DNA of 8,276 nucleotides from contig JAGDAL010000025.1 of NCBI GenBank assembly GCA_017959525.1, positions 1 through 8,276 on the forward strand, read 5' to 3'. Origin of the DNA: Lachnospiraceae bacterium. GTDB lineage: Bacteria; Bacillota; Clostridia; Lachnospirales; Lachnospiraceae. A model generated the notes under the pieces. It did no database searches and had not been told where the DNA came from. It worked only from the letters and a program-made list of their open reading frames with translations. Made by a program: the position numbers and the translations under genes. Each line of letters begins with the position of its first letter. Position 1 is the first letter of the stretch. Shown piece after piece: positions 1 through 5,602 of the stretch.

Positions 1-732
1 CTGGATGAAAACAGTAAGGAAGACGAGCCAACGGTCGAGGCAAAGTATAACTACAATTACAAGGAAGTAGCCAATAAGATCAAGCAGGCCAAGACATCGG
101 TAAGTGCGGAACAGGCAGTTATAAGCGCCAAAAGAAAGGTCATAGAAGTTAAGCAGAAGATATCTGCGGGTGCGGGCAATGCAGAGGAACTGCAGCTGGC
201 TCTTACCCATGCTACCAGGATGGAGATGGCTGCAAGGCAGAAGAAAAACCATCTTGAACTTGAAGAGATGATAGTCAACACCCAAAAGAGGGATAAGCTT
301 CTTGATAAGCAGGAAGAAGTCGTGACAGATGTTAAGAATGCGGTCATACAGTCCGGTGAAGAGAAGCTTAATAAGGCGGCTGACGGGATCTTTGAACAGC
401 GTCAGGATATGATAGAACAGGCCAGGGCCGAAATGAAGGAAAAAGGTGAGGATATCTCCGATGATGCTATGGCTAAGCTCAATGAGATGATAGCCGATTA
501 CGGTGAGGATGAGCTTGAGAAGCTTGAAGATGCCATGGATCAGCTGCAGCTTATGGAGATCGTTGATCCCCATATGAGCGAGGAAGAACTCAAGGAAGTA
601 AAGATCAAACACCGTGCGGCTGAAAGCAAGGCCCTGGTCAAGGCGGATATGGATTATCTGAAGGATTTGATGGCGCTTCATAGCATCGCCCTGCCGGAAT
701 TGTCAACAGGCGGAATTGACGTGCAGGTATAA
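1..732 (+). CDS. Coiled-coil protein of unknown function, 5' end cut off by the window
   Basis: The frame is open from base 1 to the TAA at 730-732, giving 243 visible residues with the true start upstream. I do not recognise a named family. The protein is very rich in Glu, Lys, Ala and Met, has no membrane segment and no obvious catalytic motif, and looks almost wholly helical. Heptad-like spacing runs through the middle (around KKNHLELEEMIVNTQKRDK and the following lysine/glutamate stretch), with an acidic patch near EKGEDISDDAMAKLNEM and a short non-helical tail ending GGIDVQV. A cytoplasmic coiled-coil or scaffold-like protein is the most that can be inferred. The NERD gene starts 19 bases later with no terminator between, so the two may share a transcript. 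Codon use is unlike the genes downstream: about half of its isoleucines use ATA and most arginines use AGA/AGG. An internal ATG at 220 could be mistaken for the start, but the open frame and the same composition continue upstream of it. Confidence 0.85.
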   Translation: MDENSKEDEPTVEAKYNYNYKEVANKIKQAKTSVSAEQAVISAKRKVIEVKQKISAGAGNAEELQLALTHATRMEMAARQKKNHLELEEMIVNTQKRDKLLDKQEEVVTDVKNAVIQSGEEKLNKAADGIFEQRQDMIEQARAEMKEKGEDISDDAMAKLNEMIADYGEDELEKLEDAMDQLQLMEIVDPHMSEEELKEVKIKHRAAESKALVKADMDYLKDLMALHSIALPELSTGGIDVQV

Positions 733-751
733 AGGGCTTTAAGATAGTGTT

Positions 752-1348
752 ATGGAATATTTACTTACGGGAATTGTAATAACTGCAGTTGTTATACTGT
801 TGGCTGTTCTTCTGGCGCTGGTCTCAAAGGGCGGCGCAGATGAATCGGAAGCGCGCCGTGCCGGAAGAAGAGGAGAACACTTTGCTAGTCGCTTAATCAG
901 TGAGGTATTAGATGAAAGGGACATCCTACTCACGAACGTAACACTGTCCTATGATGGAAAACGTACGGAACTGGATAACGTCATCGTAAACAACCGCGGT
1001 GTTTTTATAATTGAAGTAAAGAATTACAGCGGAATGCTCATCGGAGAAGAGGACGACTTCGAGTGGGTAAAGAATAAGGTGACGGACGCAGGTAATATTT
1101 ACCAAAAGACGGTGAAGAATCCGATTCCCCAGGTAAAGCGTCAGATTTATATCTTATCCGGACAGCTGAAACAGAGGAAACTGGACGTGTGGGTGGAAGG
1201 CTACGTGTTCTTCGTAGAGCGGAATAGCCCGGTACGGAGTGACTATGTTTTGGATACGCGGGCGGATATTAATCGCGTTATTCACCATGGAACGAACAAC
1301 AATTTGAGCAATGCAGACAAAAAACGGATTGTAGAATCTCTGTTATAG
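752..1348 (+). CDS. Membrane-anchored NERD-domain (nuclease-related) protein
   Basis: This encodes 198 residues. Residues about 3-25 form one hydrophobic segment (LLTGIVITAVVILLAVLLAL) followed by a charged region, which fits a single N-terminal membrane anchor with the rest in the cytoplasm. Residues about 36-150 match the NERD domain: GRRGE (E42), then TELDNVIVNNRGVFIIEVKN with D75, E88 and K90. That is the E...D...ExK arrangement of the restriction-endonuclease-like fold, so the putative catalytic set looks intact. The family is thought to act on DNA, but its members are poorly characterised and the substrate is unknown. No helicase, kinase or zinc-ribbon domain is fused to it, and the protein ends soon after the domain. 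The ATG at 752 is the natural start because the membrane segment begins at once; only a poor ribosome site (GGG at 734-736) precedes it, so translation may depend on the upstream gene. The family call is firm, the biochemical role is inference. Confidence 0.85.
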   Translation: MEYLLTGIVITAVVILLAVLLALVSKGGADESEARRAGRRGEHFASRLISEVLDERDILLTNVTLSYDGKRTELDNVIVNNRGVFIIEVKNYSGMLIGEEDDFEWVKNKVTDAGNIYQKTVKNPIPQVKRQIYILSGQLKQRKLDVWVEGYVFFVERNSPVRSDYVLDTRADINRVIHHGTNNNLSNADKKRIVESLL

Positions 1349-1361
1349 TAAAAAACAACTG

Positions 1362-1400
1362 AATAAGCAACGCGTGCGTATTATCTTTTTAGGGCTTTTT
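1362..1400 (+). terminator. Weak candidate terminator after the NERD gene
   Basis: An imperfect stem pairs AATAAGC (1362-1368) with GCGTATT (1376-1382) with one mismatch, and T-rich runs follow (TCTTTTT at 1384-1390 and TTTTTT at 1395-1400). The stem is weak, so termination here is uncertain. It lies just before the promoter of the chemoreceptor gene, where a transcript end is expected. Confidence 0.3.
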
Positions 1401-1404
1401 TCGA

Positions 1405-1433
1405 TTGAATGGAATGACAATTTGTGCTAAAGT
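1405..1433 (+). promoter_or_regulatory. Vegetative-type promoter of the chemoreceptor gene
   Basis: TTGAAT (1405-1410) is followed after 17 bases by TAAAGT (1428-1433), with a TG one base before the -10 element (1425-1426) as in extended -10 promoters. Transcription would start near 1440, giving a leader of about 45 bases. I looked for a flagellar sigma-D promoter: CTAAA is present at 1427-1431 but no CCGATAT-like element follows at the right distance, so a housekeeping sigma factor is the better reading. Confidence 0.55.
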
Positions 1434-1484
1434 GTAAAACTGTGTGCAATTTAATTTCGTGAAATGGAAAGGAGTCCAATTTTT

Positions 1485-3233
1485 ATGAAGAGTTTAAGAA
1501 CGAAGATATTAGCATGCTTCTTGGTTCTGGATTTTGTTGTAGTATTAGGTGTTGCGGTTATCGGTATTAATTTCCGCATTTCTGCAAACGCTGCAGAGAC
1601 CTTGTCTAATACTTATATGGAAATCGAGCGTGATTTCGGTGACGTTGATTCCATGATGCAGGCCTTAGTGAAGCGTGTTTTCATGATTGATACCATGGAG
1701 CGTATGGGTGCAATGGCAGACGCACAGACCCAGGCAGCTCTTATTGAGCCGGGAATGACAGATTATGCCCGCTTACAGACTGCTATGGACGACCTTCGGA
1801 TTCGAATCAAGGATGTGAAAGATCCGGAGTTCCAGGAAGAGTTCGCAGCATTGGATACTGCGGTAACCGGCTTCATGGAGTTATATATTAAGCTGGATGG
1901 CATGTATCGTAACCACAAATATGCAGACGCTATGTCTGAGTATTTCAGTTCTGCACATGAGTTGATTCTCGGACATGAAGAGAATATTGCATTGATGGGA
2001 GATCGCCTGACGGTTTTGATTAATCAGAATCAGAAGCGCTTGGCTAATGCAGAGTTCCAGGTACAGTTGTCTATTATTATCGGAACCGTAGCATTGGCAG
2101 TCGTATCCGTACTTGCTATTTTATTCGCATCCAAGGCGATTGCTCCGTTGCTTGTAGCATCCAAGCAGTTAGATGAGATTTTGAAGGAAATGAACGAAGG
2201 CCGTGGAGACTTATCCAAGCGATTGGATAATAAGACCAACGATGAAGTTGGTGTATTGGTATCCGGCGTGAACAATTTCCTTGCAACATTAGATGGTATT
2301 ATCCGTAAAATTGCCAGCGAGTCCGGCAATATCTACACTTCCGTTGAGAATACGGTTGGTATTGTAAATTCTTCCAGAGATGATGTCAGCAATGTATCTT
2401 CCGTAATGGAAGAGTTGACGGCAAGCATGGAGACTGCAAACAATGCACTCTTAACCTTGAATGAAGGTGCACAGGACGTTAACCATGCAGTAGAGGAAGT
2501 ATCCAGCCAGGTAGCTTCCGGTACAGACCGTGTGGCAGGCATCAAGCAGAATGCAACCGTAATCCGTGAGAATACGGTTCAGAAGAAGTCTTCTACCAAT
2601 GCAATGGTTTCTAACATTCAGGATGGTTTGGAGTCTTCTATTGAAGAAAGCAAGAACGTAGAGCAGATTCAGACATTGACCGAGGATATCCTTGCGATTG
2701 CAAGCCAGACCAACCTGTTGGCATTGAATGCATCCATCGAGGCTGCTCGTGCCGGTGATGCAGGTAAGGGATTCGCAGTCGTAGCAGACGAGATCCGCCA
2801 GTTGGCTGAGCACAGCCGTGAGACCGCAAACTCCATTCAGGAAATCAGTAATCTGGTTATTTCCGCAGTGGAGACTTTGGCAGAGAATTCCAACAACATG
2901 CTGTCTTATGTACGTGATTCCGTATTGGCAGATTATGATGAGTTCGAGAATGTTGCACAGCAGTATTACACTGATGCGGAAGATATCAATGCGGTATTGG
3001 ACTCCGTTAACGATAACACCGTTGTTTTAAATACAACAATCAATGATATGACCGCAGAAATCGATCACATTTCCAGAGTCATCAACGACTGTACACAGGG
3101 CGTTGCGGATGCAACCGAGAGTACCACCGGAATCTTAGAGTCTATTACAACGATTTCCGATGATTCTGAGACCAACCGTGATATCTCCCTGCGCTTACAG
3201 GAAGAGGTTAGCCGTTTTACAACGGAAGAGTAA
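1485..3233 (+). CDS. Transmembrane methyl-accepting chemotaxis protein
   Basis: This 582-residue chemoreceptor has the classic layout. Membrane segment 1 lies at residues about 7-30, an extracellular helical sensor region of about 160 residues follows, membrane segment 2 is at about 193-215, HAMP at about 216-271, and the rest is a long cytoplasmic signalling coiled coil. The conserved hairpin tip that binds CheA and CheW is at residues about 404-443 ([20 protein letters not shown], then [18 protein letters not shown]). The ligand cannot be told from the sensor region, which has no recognisable dCache or PAS motif and looks like a four-helix bundle. There is no C-terminal CheR-tethering pentapeptide. 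I chose the ATG at 1485 because AAAGGAG (1468-1474) sits 10 bases before it; an ATG at 1464 is in frame but lies upstream of that site. No che or fla gene is nearby, so this is an orphan receptor that would signal through kinases encoded elsewhere. Codon use resembles recA, suggesting good expression. Confidence 0.96.
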   Translation: MKSLRTKILACFLVLDFVVVLGVAVIGINFRISANAAETLSNTYMEIERDFGDVDSMMQALVKRVFMIDTMERMGAMADAQTQAALIEPGMTDYARLQTAMDDLRIRIKDVKDPEFQEEFAALDTAVTGFMELYIKLDGMYRNHKYADAMSEYFSSAHELILGHEENIALMGDRLTVLINQNQKRLANAEFQVQLSIIIGTVALAVVSVLAILFASKAIAPLLVASKQLDEILKEMNEGRGDLSKRLDNKTNDEVGVLVSGVNNFLATLDGIIRKIASESGNIYTSVENTVGIVNSSRDDVSNVSSVMEELTASMETANNALLTLNEGAQDVNHAVEEVSSQVASGTDRVAGIKQNATVIRENTVQKKSSTNAMVSNIQDGLESSIEESKNVEQIQTLTEDILAIASQTNLLALNASIEAARAGDAGKGFAVVADEIRQLAEHSRETANSIQEISNLVISAVETLAENSNNMLSYVRDSVLADYDEFENVAQQYYTDAEDINAVLDSVNDNTVVLNTTINDMTAEIDHISRVINDCTQGVADATESTTGILESITTISDDSETNRDISLRLQEEVSRFTTEE

Positions 3234-3260
3234 TTCTGTTCGCAACGGACGTGTAACATG

Positions 3261-3269
3261 TGATACAAT
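3261..3269 (+). promoter_or_regulatory. Possible extended -10 element before the DUF896 gene
   Basis: TGATACAAT (3261-3269) fits an extended -10 element (TGnTATAAT with one mismatch), about 30 bases before the DUF896 start codon. No good -35 element lies 16-18 bases upstream. No terminator is visible between the chemoreceptor gene and this point, so read-through from upstream could equally supply the small gene. Confidence 0.3.
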
Positions 3270-3299
3270 GGTTTCGCATTTGAAAGTTGAGGTAAGAAC

Positions 3300-3512
3300 A
3301 TGGCAATTACAGAAGCTGATATTAAGCGAATTAACGAGTTGTATCATAAGTCTCAGGCCGAAGGGCTGACCGACGAAGAGAAGCAGGAGCAGCAGGATTT
3401 GCGTCGTGCTTACATCGAGGCAATGCGCGGAAACATCCGCAGTCACTTAGACAGCATTGTGGTTCAGCGTCCGGACGGCACCAGAGAGAAGTTACAACGT
3501 AAGAAAAAGTAA
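3300..3512 (+). CDS. DUF896 (UPF0291, YnzC-type) small protein
   Basis: The 70-residue product begins with the family hallmark of DUF896: IKRINELYHKSQ, then GLTDEEKQEQQDLRRAYIEAMR and a helix ending HLDSIVVQRPDGT. It is a short helical-hairpin protein with a basic tail (KLQRKKK) and no membrane segment. Length and composition match the family, which includes B. subtilis YnzC at just under 80 residues. The biochemical function is unknown. In B. subtilis ynzC belongs to the LexA-controlled yneA operon, so placement one gene from recA is suggestive, although no LexA box is visible directly upstream here. The start is supported by GAGGT (3289-3293) six bases before the ATG. The gene sits 66 bases after the chemoreceptor and is closed by the strong terminator at 3532-3572, so it is the last gene of its unit. 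Confidence 0.9.
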   Translation: MAITEADIKRINELYHKSQAEGLTDEEKQEQQDLRRAYIEAMRGNIRSHLDSIVVQRPDGTREKLQRKKK

Positions 3513-3527
3513 ATACAACCTTTGAAC

Positions 3528-3555
3528 TTGACAACGCCTATTATTCAGATATAAT
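3528..3555 (+). promoter_or_regulatory. Perfect -35/-10 consensus nested in the terminator hairpin
   Basis: TTGACA (3528-3533) and TATAAT (3550-3555) are both exact consensus hexamers, 16 bases apart and pointing towards recA. The -35 overlaps the foot of the terminator stem, and the -10 overlaps the loop and the start of its 3' arm. A transcript starting near 3562 would lack the 5' arm, so the hairpin could not terminate it. This is read directly from sequence; activity is inference. It could be a chance result of the AT-rich stem. Confidence 0.5.
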
Positions 3556-3572
3556 AGGCGTTGGATTTTTTT
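3532..3572 (+). terminator. Strong intrinsic terminator after the DUF896 gene
   Basis: A perfect 13-bp stem pairs CAACGCCTATTAT (3532-3544) with ATAATAGGCGTTG (3551-3563) around the loop TCAGAT, and GA then seven Ts (3566-3572) follow. It begins about 20 bases after the DUF896 stop codon and should isolate recA from upstream transcription. Confidence 0.92.
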
Positions 3573-3581
3573 ATTTGTCTT

Positions 3582-3625
3582 TGTTCGTAAGAACAGTTTT
3601 GCATCAATTCCGATGCGAAGATTCC
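3582..3625 (+). other. Two small adjacent hairpins in the non-coding region upstream of recA
   Basis: TGTTC-GTAA-GAACA is a perfect 5-bp hairpin with a four-base loop. Just after it, TTTTGCATC and GATGCGAAG pair around AATTCC, a 9-bp stem with two G-T wobbles. Neither is followed by a T run, so they do not look like terminators. The rest of the 278-base gap (3513-3790) is AT-rich and holds no credible reading frame. The hairpins could be part of a structured leader if the promoter at 3528-3555 is used, or be incidental. Confidence 0.35.
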
Positions 3626-3717
3626 CATGAATTTCTTTTATATTTGCATAATGAAGTCCGTATAAAGGGACACTGTCTTTGCTAGTATAAAAAATGTAAA
3701 AAATATGAGATTCGTTA

Positions 3718-3746
3718 TTGACAAACGAATGTTCGTGAATTATTAT
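3718..3746 (+). promoter_or_regulatory. recA promoter
   Basis: TTGACA (3718-3723) is followed after 17 bases by TATTAT (3741-3746); an overlapping exact TATAAT lies at 3744-3749 but with a 20-base spacer. Transcription should start about 3753, giving a leader of about 38 bases. LexA-type boxes overlap the spacer and lie in the leader, so this is a damage-inducible promoter. Confidence 0.85.
3722..3735 (+). promoter_or_regulatory. LexA operator 1 within the recA promoter
   Basis: CAAACGAATGTTCG matches the Gram-positive LexA consensus CGAAC-RNRY-GTTCG at every position except the second base. It overlaps the end of the -35 element and the spacer, where bound LexA would block RNA polymerase. 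The same bases also contain the perfect short inverted repeat ACGAA-TG-TTCGT (3725-3736). Confidence 0.65.
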
Positions 3747-3758
3747 AATTTTAGTGTT

Positions 3759-3772
3759 CGAACAATAGTTCG
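3759..3772 (+). promoter_or_regulatory. LexA operator 2 in the recA leader
   Basis: CGAACAATAGTTCG is a perfect CGAAC-N4-GTTCG inverted repeat, so it has the GAAC-N4-GTTC core of Bacillus/Clostridium SOS boxes. It lies just downstream of the expected transcription start and ends four bases before the AAGGAG ribosome site (3777-3782). Its centre is 37 bases from that of operator 1. Confidence 0.8.
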
Positions 3773-3790
3773 AGGTAAGGAGATTAAAAC

Positions 3791-4822
3791 ATGGCTCAGG
3801 AAGATAAGTTAAAAGCATTAGACGCAGCGATTGCACAGATTGAGAAGCAGTATGGACGCGGATCCGTTATGAAGTTAGGAGACAACTCCAACAATATGAA
3901 GGTAGAGACAACCCCTACCGGATCCATCAGTTTGGACTTGGCGTTAGGTCAGGGCGGTCTTCCGAAGGGACGTATCGTCGAGATCTACGGACCGGAATCT
4001 TCCGGTAAGACCACCGTTGCACTTCATGCAGTAGCTGAGGTTCAGAAGCTGGGTGGTATCGCTGGATTCATCGATGCTGAGCATGCACTTGATCCGGTAT
4101 ACGCGAAGAATATCGGAGTAGATATTGATAATTTATATATTTCTCAGCCGGATAACGGAGAGCAGGCATTGGAGATTACCGAGACGATGGTACGTTCCGG
4201 TGCGGTAGATATCATCATCGTAGACTCCGTTGCCGCATTGGTACCGAAGGCCGAGATTGATGGTGATATGGGTGATTCCCACGTAGGTTTGCAGGCACGT
4301 TTGATGTCTCAGGCACTTCGTAAGTTAACCGCTGCCATCAGCAAGAGCAATTGTACCGTTATCTTCATCAACCAGTTACGTGAGAAGGTTGGTATTATGT
4401 TCGGTAACCCGGAGACAACCACCGGTGGACGTGCATTGAAGTTCTACTCCTCTGTACGTATGGACGTTCGTCGTATCGAGTCCATTAAGCAGCAGGGTGA
4501 GGTCATCGGTAACCGTACCCGTATTAAGGTCGTTAAGAATAAGATTGCACCGCCATTCCGTGAGGCAGAGTTTGATATCATGTTTGGTAAGGGTATTTCC
4601 AAGTCCGGAGACCTTTTGGATGTAGCTGCAGACTTGGATATCGTGAACAAGTCCGGTGCATGGTATGCATACAATGGCGATAAGATCGGCCAGGGACGCG
4701 AGAATGCGAAGTTATACTTAGAGCAGCATCCGGAGATGATGGAGCAGATTGAGCAGTTGGTTCGTGCACACTACGGTATGGACGGCGAGGCTGAGGCTGC
4801 TGTGAAGGAAGACGAAGAATAA
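3791..4822 (+). CDS. recA: Recombinase RecA
   Basis: This is a full-length, intact RecA of 343 residues. It is the ATP-dependent strand-exchange protein of homologous recombination and the co-protease that triggers LexA self-cleavage. The Walker A motif GPESSGKT is at residues 67-74, the catalytic glutamate is E97 in [10 protein letters not shown], and Walker B is [10 protein letters not shown] with D145. DNA-binding loop L1 is around 157-165 ([10 protein letters not shown]) and L2 around 195-212 ([19 protein letters not shown]). The N-terminal helix for monomer contact ([20 protein letters not shown]) and a short acidic C-terminal tail (VKEDEE) are present. AAGGAG (3777-3782) lies eight bases before the ATG. 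Codon use is strongly biased: all arginine codons I read are CGN and no ATA isoleucine codons appear, as expected for a highly expressed gene. No intein or frameshift is seen. recX follows 16 bases after the stop codon. Confidence 0.99.
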   Translation: MAQEDKLKALDAAIAQIEKQYGRGSVMKLGDNSNNMKVETTPTGSISLDLALGQGGLPKGRIVEIYGPESSGKTTVALHAVAEVQKLGGIAGFIDAEHALDPVYAKNIGVDIDNLYISQPDNGEQALEITETMVRSGAVDIIIVDSVAALVPKAEIDGDMGDSHVGLQARLMSQALRKLTAAISKSNCTVIFINQLREKVGIMFGNPETTTGGRALKFYSSVRMDVRRIESIKQQGEVIGNRTRIKVVKNKIAPPFREAEFDIMFGKGISKSGDLLDVAADLDIVNKSGAWYAYNGDKIGQGRENAKLYLEQHPEMMEQIEQLVRAHYGMDGEAEAAVKEDEE

Positions 4823-4838
4823 ATCAATTGGTGATTGA

Positions 4839-5456
4839 ATGACAATACTTGATATTCAATTAATACCCAGGAAGAAGAATAAATACAAGGTCCACCTCCA
4901 AGGAGGCTTGGACCTTGTCCTGTATAAGCGGGAGATTAAGACCTATGGCTTAGAAGCCGGTGAGGAGCTCTCAGAGGAGCTGTATCAGCGCATCATGGAG
5001 GAGACCTTAATTCCTCGTGCCAAGCGTCGCGCCATGCACCTATTGGAGAAGCAGGACCGTACCCGGAAGAACTTAGAGGATAAGTTGCGGGAGAGCGATT
5101 ATCCGCAGCCTGCCATCGATGCGGCTGTTGCCTATGTGGCTTCCTACCACTATATCGATGACGAGCGTTACGCCCGCTCCTATGTGCATTTCCACCAGGA
5201 GGGTAAGAGTAAGCGCCGCATCCAACAGGACTTGATGCAGAAGGGCGTGGACCGGGATACCCTCGCTCGTGTGCTTGAGGAAGAGTATGAGACCTCGGAA
5301 GAGGATATGATTCGCGATCTGCTTCGCAAGAAGCATTATGATCCCGAGAGCGCCGATGCCAAGGAACGTTCCAAGATGTATCGTTTCCTTGCAGGCCGTG
5401 GATTTTCCTCCGGAGACATCAGTCGAGTGCTCCGTGGATATGAGGATTTTTCCTAA
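4839..5456 (+). CDS. recX: Regulatory protein RecX
   Basis: The product has 205 residues and matches RecX, the protein that binds RecA filaments and modulates (usually dampens) their activity. After an N-terminal beta-type region (about 1-35, IQLIPRKKNKYKVHLQGG) come the three-helix RecX repeats. The first is about residues 63-104 (AMHLLEKQDRTRKNLEDKL). The second is about 105-150, with the hallmark YIDDERYARSYV and KSKRRIQQDLMQKGV. The third is about 153-203 (DLLRKKH to YRFLAGRGFSSGDISRVL). Length is typical of Firmicute RecX. It lies directly after recA with no terminator, so it should share the LexA-controlled transcript; low RecX relative to RecA would fit its weak ribosome site (GGTGA at 4830-4834, close to the ATG). 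The protein is highly basic and acidic in turn, as is usual for the family. No terminator is clear after its stop codon. Confidence 0.95.
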   Translation: MTILDIQLIPRKKNKYKVHLQGGLDLVLYKREIKTYGLEAGEELSEELYQRIMEETLIPRAKRRAMHLLEKQDRTRKNLEDKLRESDYPQPAIDAAVAYVASYHYIDDERYARSYVHFHQEGKSKRRIQQDLMQKGVDRDTLARVLEEEYETSEEDMIRDLLRKKHYDPESADAKERSKMYRFLAGRGFSSGDISRVLRGYEDFS

Positions 5457-5498
5457 GAAGTTTACGCGCGTTTTTCCCTTGGAATCCGCCTTGCGTCA

Positions 5499-5527
5499 TT
5501 GACACTTGTCGTAAGAAAGGTTACAAT
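5499..5527 (+). promoter_or_regulatory. Promoter of rny
   Basis: TTGACA (5499-5504) is followed after exactly 17 bases by TACAAT (5522-5527), close to full consensus. Transcription would start near 5534, giving a leader of about 69 bases. This supplies rny independently of the recA-recX transcript, as suits a housekeeping RNase. A second TACAAT at 5571-5576 has no matching -35 element. Confidence 0.75.
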
Positions 5528-5587
5528 TTACTTGTTGTTTGATGACACGATATCTTCTATATATTGTGGGTACAATGAAAATTTTAT

Positions 5588-5602
5588 AAAGGAGGTGCTC
5601 CT
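5588..5602 (+). promoter_or_regulatory. Strong ribosome site of rny folded in a small hairpin
   Basis: AAAGGAGGTG (5588-5597) is a near-perfect Shine-Dalgarno sequence, seven bases before the GTG start, and it decides that start. AGGAG (5590-5594) can pair exactly with CTCCT (5598-5602) around the loop GTG, so the ribosome site could be masked by a 5-bp stem abutting the start codon. Confidence 0.6.

Noticed and set aside
1427..1455. Flagellar sigma-D promoter before the chemoreceptor gene
   Set aside because: CTAAA is present but no CCGATAT-like -10 follows at 15-16 bases; a vegetative extended -10 promoter fits better.
1464..1484. Upstream in-frame ATG giving a chemoreceptor with seven extra residues
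   Set aside because: The ribosome site AAAGGAG (1468-1474) lies after this ATG and is well placed for the ATG at 1485.
2451..2813. A 120-codon open frame on the minus strand inside the chemoreceptor gene
   Set aside because: It lies antisense to the conserved signalling tip, and its Cys/Leu-rich product matches nothing; it is a shadow of the real gene.
3582..3595. TGTTC-GTAA-GAACA as a further LexA box
   Set aside because: The half-sites are in the wrong order (GTTC-N4-GAAC rather than GAAC-N4-GTTC), so it reads as a hairpin, not an SOS operator.
3492..3836. A 114-codon open frame on the minus strand across the recA upstream region
   Set aside because: It overlaps the terminator, promoter, LexA boxes and the recA start, has no ribosome site and gives a low-complexity Leu/Ile/Tyr/Asn-rich product typical of AT-rich non-coding DNA.
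5436..5475. Terminator after recX
   Set aside because: Only a 4-bp AGGA-TTTT-TCCT pairing and an ACGCGCGT palindrome before a short T run are visible; neither makes a convincing terminator stem.
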